Shown here: positions 51,230-64,000 of the stretch, in pieces
How the letters are laid out: every line of letters begins with the position of its first letter
Position numbering within the stretch: the first letter of the stretch is position 1
Position numbers and translations under genes: made by a program
NCBI RefSeq assembly: GCF_026213295.1
Contig: NC_079423.1
Coordinates: 15,733,620 to 15,797,619, forward strand
Length of the DNA stretch: 64,000 nucleotides
Source: Gadus chalcogrammus
Taxonomy: Eukaryota > Chordata > Actinopteri > Gadiformes > Gadidae
Direction of reading: 5' to 3'
The notes under the pieces: generated by a model
Database searches by the model: none
Seen by the model: the letters and a program-made list of their open reading frames with translations, nothing else
What the model was told of the DNA's origin: nothing

Positions 51230-52335
51230 TTTCTTTTTTTTTATAACAATTGATTGTGTATTGTGTCGATTTTTAAAGCTGTTGCTCACCAAATTTGGTT
51301 TTATTTTTCTTATATCCAGTGATATTTACAAATGGACCCAACTTTGTGGATTTTTTATTTCTGTATCTGAGGCAAGGATTAATTTCAGTCTATAAAATGC
51401 TGGTCTTTAACAATATGCTATGGTCTTGCAAATAGTTTGGATTCCATGGGCTAAGTGTTCTGTATTTCATTGGAAACAAGTTTTAACCAGAATGCTTGTG
51501 ACACCAAATTGAAATCTAGTTAAACGAGTCCCACATAGCAATGTGTTACACAGGCTTCTCAGTACACCATAATGGGAGTCACAGGATGGGAACACTGCTG
51601 GGGCCATACATGACAGAAGGTAGAAGTTATTTTCGCCTAGATCATCGAACTGCGTGGACGACGACCACGCATTCAGAACTGGATTTGGGTACCAATATCT
51701 TTTTATAATATTGCTTGGCAACGATCCTATCTAAGAATAAAACACAGCCAGGTCAGTGTGAATTTAGCCACTACAACAAGCATTCCTGTGGGTTGTCCTA
51801 AATGTTAGGAAGGCTCTTGGAGAGGGCTGCAGAAAGCAACCGGAAGTGATCACCGCAGCATCTCATAACGTGTAATCGCCGGTGGCGGAGTCCAGTGTCG
51901 CTCTGTTTGTTCACGTTAAATCGTGAAAGTTTAACAATGCAAGGCTTAGCTGCGACACAACTAGTAGTTAGTCTGAATGCGAGCGGACATAGCTGCGAAC
52001 AAAGGCGTTGGTTTGCACAAGAAGCGCCACCCCTCTAGCGTTACCTGTTTGGTGGGATTGTTTTAGTCATGGACGGTGCGGGACAGCGCGTCGCACACTT
52101 GGACGCCAAACATATCGATACAAGGTCCGAGTTATAGTTTATTCATGTCATTAGTTTGGTATGCCAAAAATACTGTCGGCAACCTGGGTGAAGCAGAATG
52201 TCACCGCGATTGGATTTAATTGGACACACTGAGCGTCGGCTGAACTGAGGCGCTGTTGTTGGTGCAGATTACGCGCTGCGACTTGTCAGTGGGAATAACA
52301 GTTTCAAGGCGATAAGCGACCGTGCGACACATCCG
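51230..52335. other. Spacer between polr2h and the mfsd8-like gene
   Basis: AT-rich unique sequence to about 51800. From about 51840 to 52335 the sequence becomes CpG-richer and probably holds the promoter and 5' UTR of the downstream gene. No other gene seen. Confidence 0.5.
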
Positions 52336-55300
52336 ATGGACTATCGGAAGAAGAAGAGGTTGACTTACTTCACCATTGGACTCATCTTCCTCTTCAGTGG
52401 CATTGAGTATGGTAAGATCACGACCTGTCATTTGAGGATGTTGGTGCTGATTTATAAAAGAATAAACTGCCAGCAGAAAGGTCATGGGTCAGAGGGAGTA
52501 GTTCCAAGTTCTGTGAATTATCATAAAATAAATAGATGGAATTCTCTGTCGACGAGCACGTCTCGGTTTGACTTTTGACGTCACATACGTGTGGTTTCAA
52601 TCATGCTTTGCTGTTATCAGGATATTCTCACCCAGCCTAATAAATAGGCCATAGGTAGTGGAGTGATCAAATAGTAGTTGCACAAGATCACTTGTTGACT
52701 ACATAATTTAGGCCTACTGATATAATATAAGTAACACGTGTGTATTAATTATTTATTGCAACTGATAATTCATGTTAAACGTGGACACGTCTTTCGATTT
52801 TAGTTAAACTTTGCGTAAGAGTGGCGTGTTGGGGCAAAGAGGAGGGGTTTTATGTGGAACTGAACCATATTATATAATATAATTGCTTACATATTCTGCA
52901 GATTATATGATTTATATGGTGCAAATCTCTTGAATGATTGAATGAAATATGAATCAGTGTTGATGTGAATGGTCTGGAAGCATAGTCTGTATGGTTGGTT
53001 ACTGGTGGCACAATACAGGTTACCATACTGCCCTGTAAGTCGTGGGATGCTCCTCCTGATTGGCTGTCATCATCTTGGGACATTTATGTTTCTGATGGAG
53101 CAGAGAGTGAACATCTTGGATGCATTAAAACGCATTAAGACCATCCTTCTCCATTGTATTGTTTATTTATTACTTACTTTACTCAACCTCACACATGGTG
53201 GTAAAGTAGGGCTCCTTTTTTAAAGATGGTTCAGTCCTAACAGTAGCTCCCAAGAGCTATTCTTTAAGGTGTTCGTCTATTGTGTGAGCCTCATCTACCG
53301 TCATGGGCTGTGATTTCATTGCCACAAACAACAACCCCATCAGGGAATGCATGGGGTGATGAATCCCAAGTGATTAGATCTGGGAACAATCAGCCCAACA
53401 TAGGTTTCTCGGCTCCTGAATGCTAACAGCTCAAAGGAGACTTCAGGCTGCCTAAGACTAGGCCCATAAGAGGTCATGTCGACTGTGCGCTTACATGTAC
53501 ACTAGAAACCCGATTGTAACCTTACCGTGTTACTCTATCTTTTAAACCACTGAAGCCCGGTAACATTCCTTTCAAAAGTAGAGCAAAACTTTTTAAAATG
53601 TAGCTCAAATCCTCAAACCCCAAGAATGGCCTTTTGTGTTTGAGGGGGGTACAGTATACAAATAAACTTGCCTCTCCTCTCTTAATGTTACAATCAAGTA
53701 CACATGTTGGATCAAACGGCTCCACGGCATTCAATGTTGTACCTGCTGACACACAAACACACACTATTTAGACACTGGTCACTTTTGAAACCAATAATTG
53801 CTAGCTAACATTTTCCCTCTGCTCTCCTCCTCTGGTTTGTCATTGAAGCCGTGATATTACCCACGATATGGAAGTACCTGCAGACCCTGGAGGCGGCCCC
53901 CTACTTCCTGGGTCTGGCCCTATCAGCGTTCAGCCTGAGCGGACTGCTCTCTGGGCCCTTGTTTGGCCACCTGTCCGACAAGACGCGGACCACCAAGAAG
54001 ATCATCCTGTTCGCCAATTGTTTCGAGATTATTGGTGGGGTCACGTCAATCATTACCAGGTCCATTCACGGTTATGTGTAAAAAAAAAAAAAAAAAACTT
54101 TCACTTGAAATTTTCCTTACATTTCAATCAATTCAATATTATTTGAATAGTTCTTAATCACAGGAACAGCCTCAAAGGGCTTAAAAAGCCATATATTCAT
54201 GACATCTATCCTATCCCCCTACTTTCCTGCTTCACTCTGATATCGTGTCTCACTATGCCCTCTACCCTCTGTAGGTAACTTCATGTACTTCATGGGCTTC
54301 TCCAAGTGGCTACTGCTGGCAAGCCGTCTGGTGGCAGGTGAGTCCAAATTAAGGTTGGGTTTGAAGAGATCATCATAACAATGATGAGCAAATAGTGTAT
54401 GTCTAAAATGAAAAGGGGTTATACTGTCAAGTGGCAAAAACAATACAACCCTAGGTCAGTCGGCTGAAAATCGTTAAAAACAAAGAAGCATAATACCAGA
54501 CACTGTACTTATAACTACATGGTGTGTTCATTCTGTATGTTAACATTTAGAGTAGACCAAGAAGTAAACAGCATTTTCATGTTCCCCCTCCCCAGTTCTA
54601 CAAACATTGACTTTGTAATTACAATTCAAATATTTGGTTCTGGTTTATTCCGCTATGCAGGTCGAAACTCTTATGTCGACTTGCTACTTTTCGTATGAAC
54701 ACGTTTCTATTCTCTTTCTATTCTCCTTACTGTTTTTCGTGGCTATTTTCTAAATCCTTAGTATTATCTTGAAACAAGATTGGAACAGAAACCTTTTCCC
54801 TCCAGGCTGGTTGAAGTGACCTGAACGTGACGGTTGAGAGGGCGATCTGACTGAACTGTCTTCTGTTCTCTGTCCTCCAGGGGTCGGCACAGGGGCCGGG
54901 TCGGCCATCTTTGGTTTCCTCAGCAGAAGCACCGCTCCCGAGGACCGCGCCTCAGTGTTCGCCGCCGCCATGGCATGTCGGCAAGCGGGCCTTCTCATTG
55001 GTCAGTTTTCTGGCAGTTTGATCGTTCATTGGTCCATCTTGCTTTCTATGATCATTCTTTGTTTTTTTTTTGTTTTGGCTCACTCACACCATCTCATCTG
55101 ATTTATGTGATCATATATGATTTAAGATCATAAAACCCATCAAAGCAAAACTCTAAGTAAATATATAAGCATATCTTTTTTTTGTGCTGATTTAACATTG
55201 CCTGAATGATTTTTGAATGTGTGATAAAGTGGCAGGCATACAATATCTGGTTCCATCGACTAGGCTGAGTCAGAATTGAGGAATAACGTGAAACTTTGAT

Positions 55301-58300
55301 CTAGTCTTCAGTTTGGGCCTTGTCTCATGGGATGTACTGGAAGGGTATGCACGTGCTCAAAGCCGTGTGTACCTTTCCATTGGTAACGGAAAACACATGA
55401 TTTCACAACCATTAACTTTGATAAATGGATTAACTCATTTATCAAAGGATTGGCTCCATAGCCACGTTTTAGGGTCCCTTCCGAGACAGACAGACAGACA
55501 GACAGCATAAATTAGACACAGACAGACAGACAGTCAGACGTTTGCCTTAACAACAAACAAATCAAATGGGCTGCATTGGGTTAGGGAAATTAGTCTGCAG
55601 GAAATATTATTATCTATTCCATGTCTAGTTTATTAAACCCAACCGGATCTTCCATAACGTAACCTTTAAGAGATGTGCGTGTGTTCTAGGTCCTGCCTTC
55701 AACCTGTTCCTGCGGTTGTGTGACTTCAAAATCGGTCCCTTCGTGGTCAATAAATTCACTGCACCTGGGGTAAGCACGTAATATGCTAGGACTGCATCTA
55801 ACTAATATTACACGTGAAACACAGCTGTTAGTTCTCTACATGGACAAAGTTAACGATTAACCGGGGGTCTTAAGAGAAACCCCATCCTAAAACAGTTTTT
55901 CCGTAAAATGGTGAATAATATTACTATGACGGTCTTTATTTGCGTTGTTGCAGTGTTAAAGTATAAAAATGTAAACTAATAAAAATGCATTGTACAGGTT
56001 TTTCCTAATTTGTTATGTAACTTCCCGACGTGGGTTCCAGAGAGACTGTTGATCTGATCTTAAATACATTGCACTTTCAATTTTACTTACTAAAAAGCCT
56101 TTTTAACTTTCAAGCCTTTTTAACTTTTCATGTATCTTTCTATTTTTACCAGAAAGATACATGATCTGATACCAGAGAGAAAGGATAAGGGTTACTAGAA
56201 TCCGGGTTGGAGTCCCAGAGAAAGTACCAAGTTCCTTTAGGTCGGGTTGTAGTCCCGACGCGGATACCAGAGAGACGGTTGATCTGATCTTAAATACAAT
56301 GCACTTTCTATTTTACTCATTTCTTTGCATATGTTTTCTTTTACTTATCTATTATTTGATTTGATTGTATGACAATGTTTATATGTGAAGCACTTTGAGT
56401 CTGCCTTGTGTATGAAAAGTGCTATATAAATAAAGTTGCCTTGCCTTGCCTAACTTGAAAGTGTCTCCTTGACCAATAACTCGAGCCTTGGCCACTGTCC
56501 CAGGATTAGTTTAAAATAAGATAAGATAACAGCTTTATTAATTATATTTTTAATTAGCCTCCTCACCGCTTGTCTCCCCTCCTCCCCTCAGCTCTTCATG
56601 TGCCTGATGTGGATCCTGCTCCAGCTGGCCGTGGTCTTCATGTACTGGGACCTCCCGCCCCAAGAGAAGGGGGGGCCGGCCAAGGGCGTGGCGAGCGGCG
56701 CCCGGGAGGACGTGGAAGGCGAGACGCGGCGGGGGCGGGGACCGTCGTTGCCGGGGCAACCGGAAGAGGAGTCCCAGGAGGAGGAGGAGGAGGAGGAGGA
56801 GACGGACGAGAGCAAGCCGCTGATGACGTCCAATGAGCTGCAGGGGTCGTACGGAGCGGTGGTCACCCCTGACCCGGCCGGGAGCCCCGTTACCAACGGC
56901 GACCTCGCTCGCCCGTCCGAGTCCCCGGAGCCGGAGGAGACGGCCGGACCCTTCTCGAGGTTCAACCTCAGCAGAGGTGTGTTGTGGGGGTGGTGGTGGG
57001 GGTGGGGGGGGGGGATACAAACACAACGCAATCCCCTGCAAGGGGAGACCCCAACCCATCAAATAACATAACGCAGCATAGCATAACGTAACGTTATACA
57101 AGATGGACAAACATCACCCGTGCTATCCAGCTTCTCTTTGCCCTTGTCCACTTTGTATTTCATGACTTATATTGTTGTTTGCTCTCTCTCTCTGTCTCTG
57201 TCTCTGTCTGTCTCTCTCGCTGTCTGTTTCTTTCTCTCTTTGTATCTCTCTCTCTCTGTTTCTCTCTATCTCTTTGTATCTCTCTCTCTGTCTGTTTCTC
57301 TCTATCTCTTTGTATCTCTCTCTCTGTCTGTTTCTCTCTATCTCTTTGTATCTCTCTCTCTCTCTGTCTGTTTCTCTCGATCTCTTTGTATCTCTCTCTC
57401 TCTCTCTCTGTCTGTCTCTATCTCTTTGTATCTCTCTCTCTCTGTCTGTTTCTCTCCATCTCTCTGTTTCACTTCCCTGTCTGCCTGTAGAGTTTATGAG
57501 GGAAGAAGTGATCGTTTTGCTGGCTGCTCAGTTCATCACTCTATTCAATCAGACAGCACTGGAGGTACACACACGCACACGCACTCGCACACACACACAC
57601 TATCATTCTCGGACCTGTCATTAATTTCTTCCCACCACCCACTTAAATCCCGAGTTGTTTTTCTCCCTCTACCCCCTCAAAGACCATGGTCACCCCGCTG
57701 ACCCAGAAGTACTTTGACTTCGGCGAGCTGGAGAACAGCGTGATGTACTGCGTGTGTGGCGTGGAGGTGATCGCCGGCTTCCTGTTTGTGCACTGGCTGA
57801 GCCGGCGCGCCAAGGAGCGAGTGGTGCTAGCCGTGGGCCTGGCCATCTGCAACATCAGCTCCGTCTGGTGCCTCATCTTCCTGGCCAACCCCATCGGTGT
57901 GTCCGCGTCACATGGCTCCACCTCCAGTGTTACCTTACTTACTTTTTTAGAAGAACTACTGCTTGATTGATCTACCGCATTCACATCATTATGGTAGTTC
58001 AGGGACTTTTCAAGTGCTGCGTCGCATTCGTTAGACACACAAAACGATAAGGCAGATTAGATTTTGGACTATTTGTGGTTAGTGGTTGTGCAATAAAGGG
58101 GAAGGACTGAGCACTCGTGAGGCTCGTGATGGTTCTAGGAAAAACTAAAACGTTGGGTTCTATTGGGGTGAGGGGTTATGTCAAATGCATCTATGGTGCG
58201 CAGCCAATCGATTTCCCCTGTGTAACACTGAAGATTCAAATTAAGAAGACGTTGAAGCAATATTCAGCGTTTTCTCATACCAGTTCACGTAATTATAAGA

Positions 58301-58414
58301 ATTAACAGGCTAAAGGTAATGTGTTACAGAGAAGTGTCCAACTTTTCTACTTAGTGAGTGAGTTGGTGAAGTGTCAAACCTCCTCTTAGTTTGCCCTCTG
58401 TTTGGTTCTCTCTG

Positions 58415-58452
<38 letters not shown>

Positions 58453-59499
58453 CAGGTGATTTCCCCTATCAGCTGACGGAGTTTATCATCGGCGTGTTCC
58501 TGCAGGTCCTGGGCTTGCCCTTCGTTGCAGTGGCCCAAGTTTCTCTCTTCTCCAAAGTCACGTCTGAAAAAACACAAGGTGAGCAACAGCATAACCTGCT
58601 GGAGAAAACGAAGTATTGTTCAGTATCATTTTGGTATTAATCTGTGGTTTCGATATGCTTTTGATTGTTATAATGCAAAAATATATTTATATATTCTTGG
58701 ACATTTTGATATCATTATAAGATTAAAATGAATATCTTAAAATTATGAAAAGTTTTAAAGGCGTTTTGTCTTCAGTACATCACAGATATGATGTCCCCAT
58801 CTGTAAACTGAGCTGATACCATTAGCATTGTGTGTATATGTCCATCATAACTGCAGTGATAATGTAGGTATGTGTTTTGGTTGGATGCCAGGTTTCAGCC
58901 AGGGGGTCCGGCGCTCAGTGGGGGGTCTAGCCACCATCCTGGGGCCCCTTTGGGCCGGGGGTCTCACTGAGAACATGTACATCATGCTTGGTGTCATCAT
59001 GGCTCTGTTGCTGCTGCTGACGGTACCCATTCAGAGATTCCCAGACAGTGTTGTGGTTGGGTTATTCCATATGCATGTGTTTCTATTCATCGCTTCCTTT
59101 GTTTTTCCTCTATTCAGCTGTAATGAAGTCTAATAATAAGTCTTAAGAATAATTCTGCCCGCTCTCTTAATTTTACATTATATATTAGCATTTTGTCTTA
59201 TATTTTACTGTTGCCACTTCTTGTATCCATTACAACTGCAATATGTGTTGTACTTTATGCCTTTTTATTCTTCACATATGAACCTTCCCTTCCCGTCACA
59301 ATTTAAATGTACATAGTGACCCTTGATAAACACTTTCTTCACCAGCGTTGACCCAGCATGGATCCAGAATTGACCAAGCCTTGACCCAGGTGATGTGTTC
59401 TCTGGATGCCTACAGATCATGATGGGGTTCTCCTATGACCGGCTGGTGCATCCCGCTGCTACTGAGCATGCTGAAGATAACAGTGACGAGCATGAATGA
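52336..59499 (+). CDS. mfsd8l: Major facilitator superfamily domain-containing protein 8-like (CLN7-like)
   Basis: Twelve-helix-type major facilitator transporter related to lysosomal MFSD8/CLN7; substrate not readable from sequence. Coding exons: 52336-52411, 53849-54034, 54275-54337, 54881-55000, 55690-55769, 56592-56976, 57491-57564, 57683-57896, 58456-58578, 58892-59022 and 59416-59499. All junctions are GT/AG and in phase, giving 511 codons plus TGA. Visible family features are the GPLFGHLSDKTRTTKKI loop between helices 2 and 3, ASRLVAGVGTGAGSAIFGF, RQAGLLIGPAFNLFL, LFNQTALETMVTPLTQKYF (compare FETIITPLT in MFSD8), and SVGGLATILGPLWAGGL. The loop between helices 6 and 7 (about residues 195-307) is long and GC-rich and contains a seven-Glu run at 238-244. 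The C-terminus is short and acidic. It is closer to the fish mfsd8-like group than to MFSD8 itself; the symbol is my best match. Confidence 0.88.
56020..56330. repeat. Two direct 70-bp repeats around a small hairpin
   Basis: Near 56028-56095 and 56250-56320 the same sequence occurs (CCAGAGAGACTGTTGATCTG then AATGCACTTTC). Between them, 56128-56166 forms an inverted repeat (ATGTATCTTTCT/AGAAAGATACAT). In mfsd8l intron 5. Confidence 0.75.
56335..56452 (+). repeat. 3' tail of a SINE/LINE
   Basis: Ends GTGAAGCACTTTGAGTCTG, AAAGTGCTATATAAATAAAG and TTGCCTTGCC, the common 3' tail of fish retroposons. Confidence 0.65.
57178..57480. repeat. CT-rich repeat before mfsd8l exon 7
   Basis: Higher-order repeats of TCTCTCTATCTCTTTGTATC units, about 300 bases. 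Forms an extended pyrimidine tract ending at the exon 7 acceptor. Confidence 0.93.
57566..57600. repeat. (AC)n at the mfsd8l exon 7 donor
   Basis: AC-sense repeats begin directly in the donor (GTACACACACGC). Confidence 0.9.
58418..58450. repeat. (GT)n at the mfsd8l exon 9 acceptor
   Basis: GT-sense repeat runs into CTGCAG at the acceptor, with no ordinary pyrimidine tract. Confidence 0.95.
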
Positions 59500-60046
59500 A
59501 CCTGCTGTTGGGAGCCACCAGGTACATGTGGCTGCAGTCTGGGCCAAGGGGCATGCTAACACGCTATCAAGTTGACATGTGAAGGCATGTTATATAGCAT
59601 AACTGTTTGATCAGCTCTACTTTCACCTCTATATACTGGCTATTAGCAGGCATAAGCAATATATGAAGTTACAGATGAATAGATTTCATTTTGTATTTGT
59701 TTTGGAATGATTCAGGTTTATTGCCCTATGCTCTACCAAAAAAGAGCGACTTTTGTAGACCTACTGGTAATTTACACGATCGACATACTTATTTTTTTAT
59801 GAAGGTTTGCAATATGCTTTATGTTTTGCTAATATCCTCCTGTTTAAGTTATATTCTATGACTCACTTTATTGCATTTATCATGGAATTTTCAGCCGGAT
59901 TAAAATGTTCAAGATGTGATCTTGAACAGTAAAAGTTAATAACACTGCTTAGAATACTCCAAACCACGAGCTACTTGTGTACCACTTAGTTTCACTCATT
60001 TATCAAAGGGTTGGCTCCTGAGCCACGTTTCAGAGGCTCTTCCTAA

Positions 60047-60143
<97 letters not shown>

Positions 60144-62430
60144 AAAAAATCTGGGAATGCCCCAAGAAGCAGGGTAAGCCTTCCACTTTTTAACCAAATA
60201 CTTTCTCCCCATCTTTTCCTTTTCTCTCTCTCGTTCTCTCTCTCTCTCTCTCTGTCTCTCCCCCCCCCCCCCCTCCCGTAGGTTCTGAGGCTTCCAGTCC
60301 CCAAGCTGTGGGTGTAGCACCGAGCGATCGCACGTCCCCCAGCTAGCCGGCCGCAGCCCCCTGGAAGCCCGTCCTTAGCAACACCAGTGATGTGTTTATA
60401 TTTCCCATGGAAATATACAGCCCCTAGCAGGCGCCGCACGCAATCTGCAAATTAGGTATCTCCCCCCCCCCCTCCCCCCTCCCCCCCCCCCCCCCCCACT
60501 CCTACATTAGGTTTTTGTGTGCGTGTGAAAGAACTATTCTGATGACACGATTCAAAATGCCGGTCCGTCAATTGTTAGGTCAGCTCCATGTTTACTTGTC
60601 GCTTATATAACCGGGATGAATGTTACAAGATCGATGTGCAGAGACTTTCCATTCCATAAACCGTTGTGAATTCTCTAGTTTGACAATCTAAAATATACAC
60701 GCACTGAAGAGGCTTCGCTCTAGATGGGTCGTGGTGGAGCAGTATCGCCATTTGATCAAAGGGCCGAACTGACAAGTTCCAACTACTATTTATTATTATA
60801 TATTATCATATTTGCTTCATAGCTAGGGTAGGACGTTTGGTGAAATTAATCATTCAGCCAAATTGGACGTGCTTATTACTGCGACAGCCACAAACAATGT
60901 CGTTTTTTCAGACCATTTGGTTTATTGATTAATGTTTACAGATTTTCAACAAATATGACAAAAAAAACATTTCAAATAAATGGCCTAGTTTAGCTGTTGC
61001 AGGAGCTGTCGTCTGTGGGTGAGACCAATACCTTGAATAAACACTACTTGTGTGATCGTTGCTGTGAAGGCTCTCACTAATGCTGTTCTTGCCCTGAACA
61101 CTAGGGGGGGTCCTTGCTCTTCTTTAAAAAGACTGCAACGTAACGCGCAGACTGTTGGGTTGTCAAGACTTCTTTGGTGAAAGCAGCATTCTTCTAATAA
61201 TTGGAAAAAAATGACCACCGATAAATTTGTGGTTGGAAGTGACTCATTTCCACCCGTTGTAATCCAAAGAGACGGAGGCATTTAATCAAAAAATGTGTAA
61301 GTCTACCTCCATATGTCCTGTGCACACGTTTCATTTTCTCATTGCTTTCATTATGTTACTATTTTATTATTTATTTTGAGATTCGTAAATGGTTTAGTTC
61401 TGAATAGTTAAGTACTATTCCTGTCTTGCCATTGCATAACATTGCATTTGGTATTTATAATTATTTTGTATTCAAACTGCCAATACATTTTGTCCTGTTA
61501 CTCCCCTGTTTGTATTGAATATTCATAGAAAAAAAGAAAATTAAAGCAATAACCGTCATAAATCTGCTATTTTCTCCATTTCTAAATAAATATATAGAGA
61601 TTTGGTAATTTATATTAATACATATACACTTTTGCATCTAGAACACACTTTTAACAAAGCAGCATTTGTTTCTCGGAATTTATTAAGGCTATAAATAAAA
61701 AAAGATTTCTGGGAAAATAAAAAATATATAAAAATGTGTATATATTAATTAAATTAAGGTACCTAGATTTTCAATGATGACATTTTATATATTTCAAGTG
61801 GCTATAGATGTACTTTAAGGGAAAACAATATATCTACACACACTTAGTTTCTGTAAAACACATAAATAAAGGATAAAAAAATAAAGATTTGCCATTTTGT
61901 ATACCAGATTATTTTTGGCTTTTAAATGTATCTGAAATTAAAGCAATTAATGTGAAGATGAATCTCAAATAAAAATACATATTTCTATATTCACAATTAC
62001 ATACTTTTGCTAAATTGTGAGGCTCAGGTTGGACATGGAATACAGAATAAATAATTACAAATATGTCAAAGATGCGTAGTTAAATGTAACATATAAAAAG
62101 TTTTTTCGAGCAACAGTTTATTTACTTGCAGTGCAAAATATGTTTAATTCAATCCAACGTTTACAATTTACACTTTTACACTTTTACACTTTATCTAAAA
62201 AAATATTTGTCCACAAAGAAAATAATGAGGTCTAACGAAAATAATAATAAAAAAAGGTAGTCATTGCTTCTTTGTTTCACACAAACAACCAGTGTGTGAA
62301 AAGTGTATCAATTTCGACAGCCCTCTAAAGTTTAAATAGAAATCATCACTAAACTCCTGGTGTGAACCGGCAGGCGGCACTGTGACCCCTCGATGTCCCG
62401 TAACTATCCTAAAGATAACAACCGTTTGTG
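59500..62430. other. mfsd8l 3' UTR and AT-rich spacer
   Basis: ATTAAA at 59899-59904 may be the mfsd8l polyadenylation signal. Then come a (CA)n array at 60048-60138, a C-run at 60260-60272 and one at 60461-60496, and very AT-rich sequence from 61300 to 62250 resembling a UTR or intergenic spacer. A 98-codon minus-strand frame at 60985-61281 is not recognised. Confidence 0.4.
60048..60138. repeat. (CA)n microsatellite
   Basis: About 91 uninterrupted bases, ending in an A-run. Confidence 0.97.
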
Positions 62431-64000
62431 GAGCAGGCATTGGGGGCGGAGCCAAGGCCCCCACCGTCCGCCATGACACATACGCTGGCGGCCACGGTGA
62501 CGGCAGAGAGGGGTCGTGCCGAGGTCACGGCGTCGAACTCTGTGTGAACCCATGTGATGTCGGGTAGCGGCTAAGTTGGTAGCATTAGAACATGATGCAG
62601 ATGACACAGATATTTTTTCGGTTTGTTTGGTTACCCAATGGCGAGGCTCCGCCCACTCACCGCCCACCTCCCTACCCTTCCACCTCACCGCGGCATTTAC
62701 CGCCGACTGCCCCCGCAGCATCGGCCTGACCGCACTGCGACCCGACATAACCGGGTCAAAAGTTTACAGCCCTGTCACGTGGTGTGTCTTCGCGAAAGTA
62801 GTAGTTTCTGTTCATCTGCGCGAAAAACTCAAACCCCCCCCCCCCCCCCACCGCCAGAAACTCCGCCACCACCACCATAGTGCATTCTCTCCTCTGTCTC
62901 CCTCGACCAATCAAGACGGAGAGAGACAAGGCGGCGAGGCGGGGCTGTGACCCAACGATGGGCACGTGAACTTGGCCGGCGGGGACATTGGAAGGAAAGG
63001 CGAGGGCACCGGGTTCATCCGCCGGGCAAGGTCCACATCTGCGAGGGATTTCACGTCGACGATTGTTTTTTTTTGTGTCCATGGAACATTCGGGATTGAC
63101 CGCTGTTTGACCCGCGTGGGTACGGTCGGGTGAGGGCTGGTGAGCTGGAAATGAGTCGGCCGGGGATGAGGACATACTGGTGTACTTCAACACGTCCACA
63201 CGTACACACATACACTTAGACGTCTCTGTGTTGGCGCAGTGTCGCCTTGTCTCTTTGGTCCTCTCAGGAAAGGGAAGTGCCGTGGGCCATTGCTAGCTCT
63301 AGCCAAATCTCTCGCCTGCTGCAACTCTTCTCCTTTACCTCTCTTTGATAGCAGTCGTGGCTGAGGACGCTATCCCTGTTCACAAGGACAGCTTTAGCAC
63401 AACCGGGATAAAATAACAGTGTGAACCGTGCCCCGATAAGTTTTTCATGAGGGCTATTCGGGGCAAACGACGTGACAGAGTGTTTGAGCTTCTGAGGCCA
63501 CTCCAGGTCTTCTAAAATAGAAAAGAATTGGTGTCAGGAATTGTTCAGTAAGTCGGTAAATTCGGCAAAAAGTGTCCGCCTTTCTGAAACCTGTTAAAAG
63601 CGTGTGTGTGAGTGTACAAGTGCGACCCTGTATGGACGGTCGCACTTGTACCGCAGGTTTTTAATAATACATGTGTCACCTTTGGACGCCTTCAGAGCTC
63701 TGAAAGCGTGAGTGCTACGGAGAAGAGGAAGTGAGCGTAGTAGCCTGAGATGCCTTCAGAGAAACGGTGGTAAAAGGGTGTTAGGGGAGTTACCCAAAAA
63801 CATTAAAGAAAAGGTTGACCTGAAACAATATGAACAGAGTTGTAGCTCTACTGTATTTATTTTTACTGTTAGTCACATATTGCTTCTAGTCAGAATCAAG
63901 CCACGTTTACATGAATCAGAGGGCATTTTAATAATGAAATGCTTGCTTTGGCTCTCTGTGTGGGGAGAGTAAATGGACTTGGGGTCGAATGAATCATAGA
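62431..64000. other. CpG-richer end of the window, no gene resolved
   Basis: CpG content rises between about 62440 and 63210, with a C-run at about 62826-62849. This could be the promoter of a gene beyond the window. Minus-strand frames of 114 and 151 codons here match nothing I know and show no splice logic. Confidence 0.35.
63614..63651. repeat. Perfect inverted repeat (14-bp stem, 10-base loop)
   Basis: GTACAAGTGCGACC at 63614-63627 is matched by its exact reverse complement at 63638-63651. Confidence 0.9.

Noticed and set aside
60985..61281. 98-codon minus-strand frame
   Set aside because: No family recognised and no splice or promoter context; could be repeat-derived but unsupported.
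62756..63211. 151-codon minus-strand frame
   Set aside because: No known domain, biased Arg/Pro content from CpG-rich DNA, and it runs through a poly-Gly stretch encoded by a C-run.

Overview
The window is eukaryotic. It has intron-split genes with GT/AG splice sites, protein families found in vertebrates, fish-type MITEs and SINEs, and a very high load of dinucleotide microsatellites, mostly (AC/GT)n. A teleost is the clear reading. The microsatellite density and the C-type lectin would fit a cod-like (gadiform) fish, but that is inference. There are no bacterial or phage systems and no CRISPR array.

Layout. 1-2.5 kb: no gene seen; a 36-bp minisatellite and a TG array. 2.5-6.2 kb, minus strand: b3gnt7, a Golgi beta-1,3-N-acetylglucosaminyltransferase, with almost all of its CDS in one exon (3599-4859). 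6.2-15.7 kb: no gene resolved; microsatellites, C-runs, GA/CT tracts, and perhaps the last armc9 exon. 15.7-40.6 kb, minus strand: armc9 (LisH/armadillo protein of the cilium base), of which I place 21 coding exons. Its introns are filled with AC/GT arrays, MITEs, SINE-like repeats and a 48-bp minisatellite. 40.8-48.2 kb: two direct copies of a ~0.9 kb block, apparently the divergent armc9/polr2h promoter region. They flank 5.6 kb holding a ~750-bp MITE, an intronless secreted C-type lectin gene and an L2-like LINE reverse-transcriptase fragment. 48.2-51.2 kb, plus strand: polr2h (RPB8), complete at 150 codons. 52.3-59.5 kb, plus strand: an mfsd8-like major facilitator gene, complete in 11 coding exons (511 codons). 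59.5-64 kb: no gene resolved; C-runs, an AT-rich stretch and a CpG-richer stretch.

These are ordinary single genes and not an operon. The two strongest second-look signals are: (1) every dinucleotide array next to a splice site has the same polarity in the transcript, AC after 5' splice sites and GT before 3' splice sites (15 of 15 that I counted), with three armc9 introns carrying both partners; and (2) the duplicated divergent promoter block enclosing an intronless lectin, where the splice donors in the copy next to polr2h look intact and those in the copy next to armc9 look decayed.
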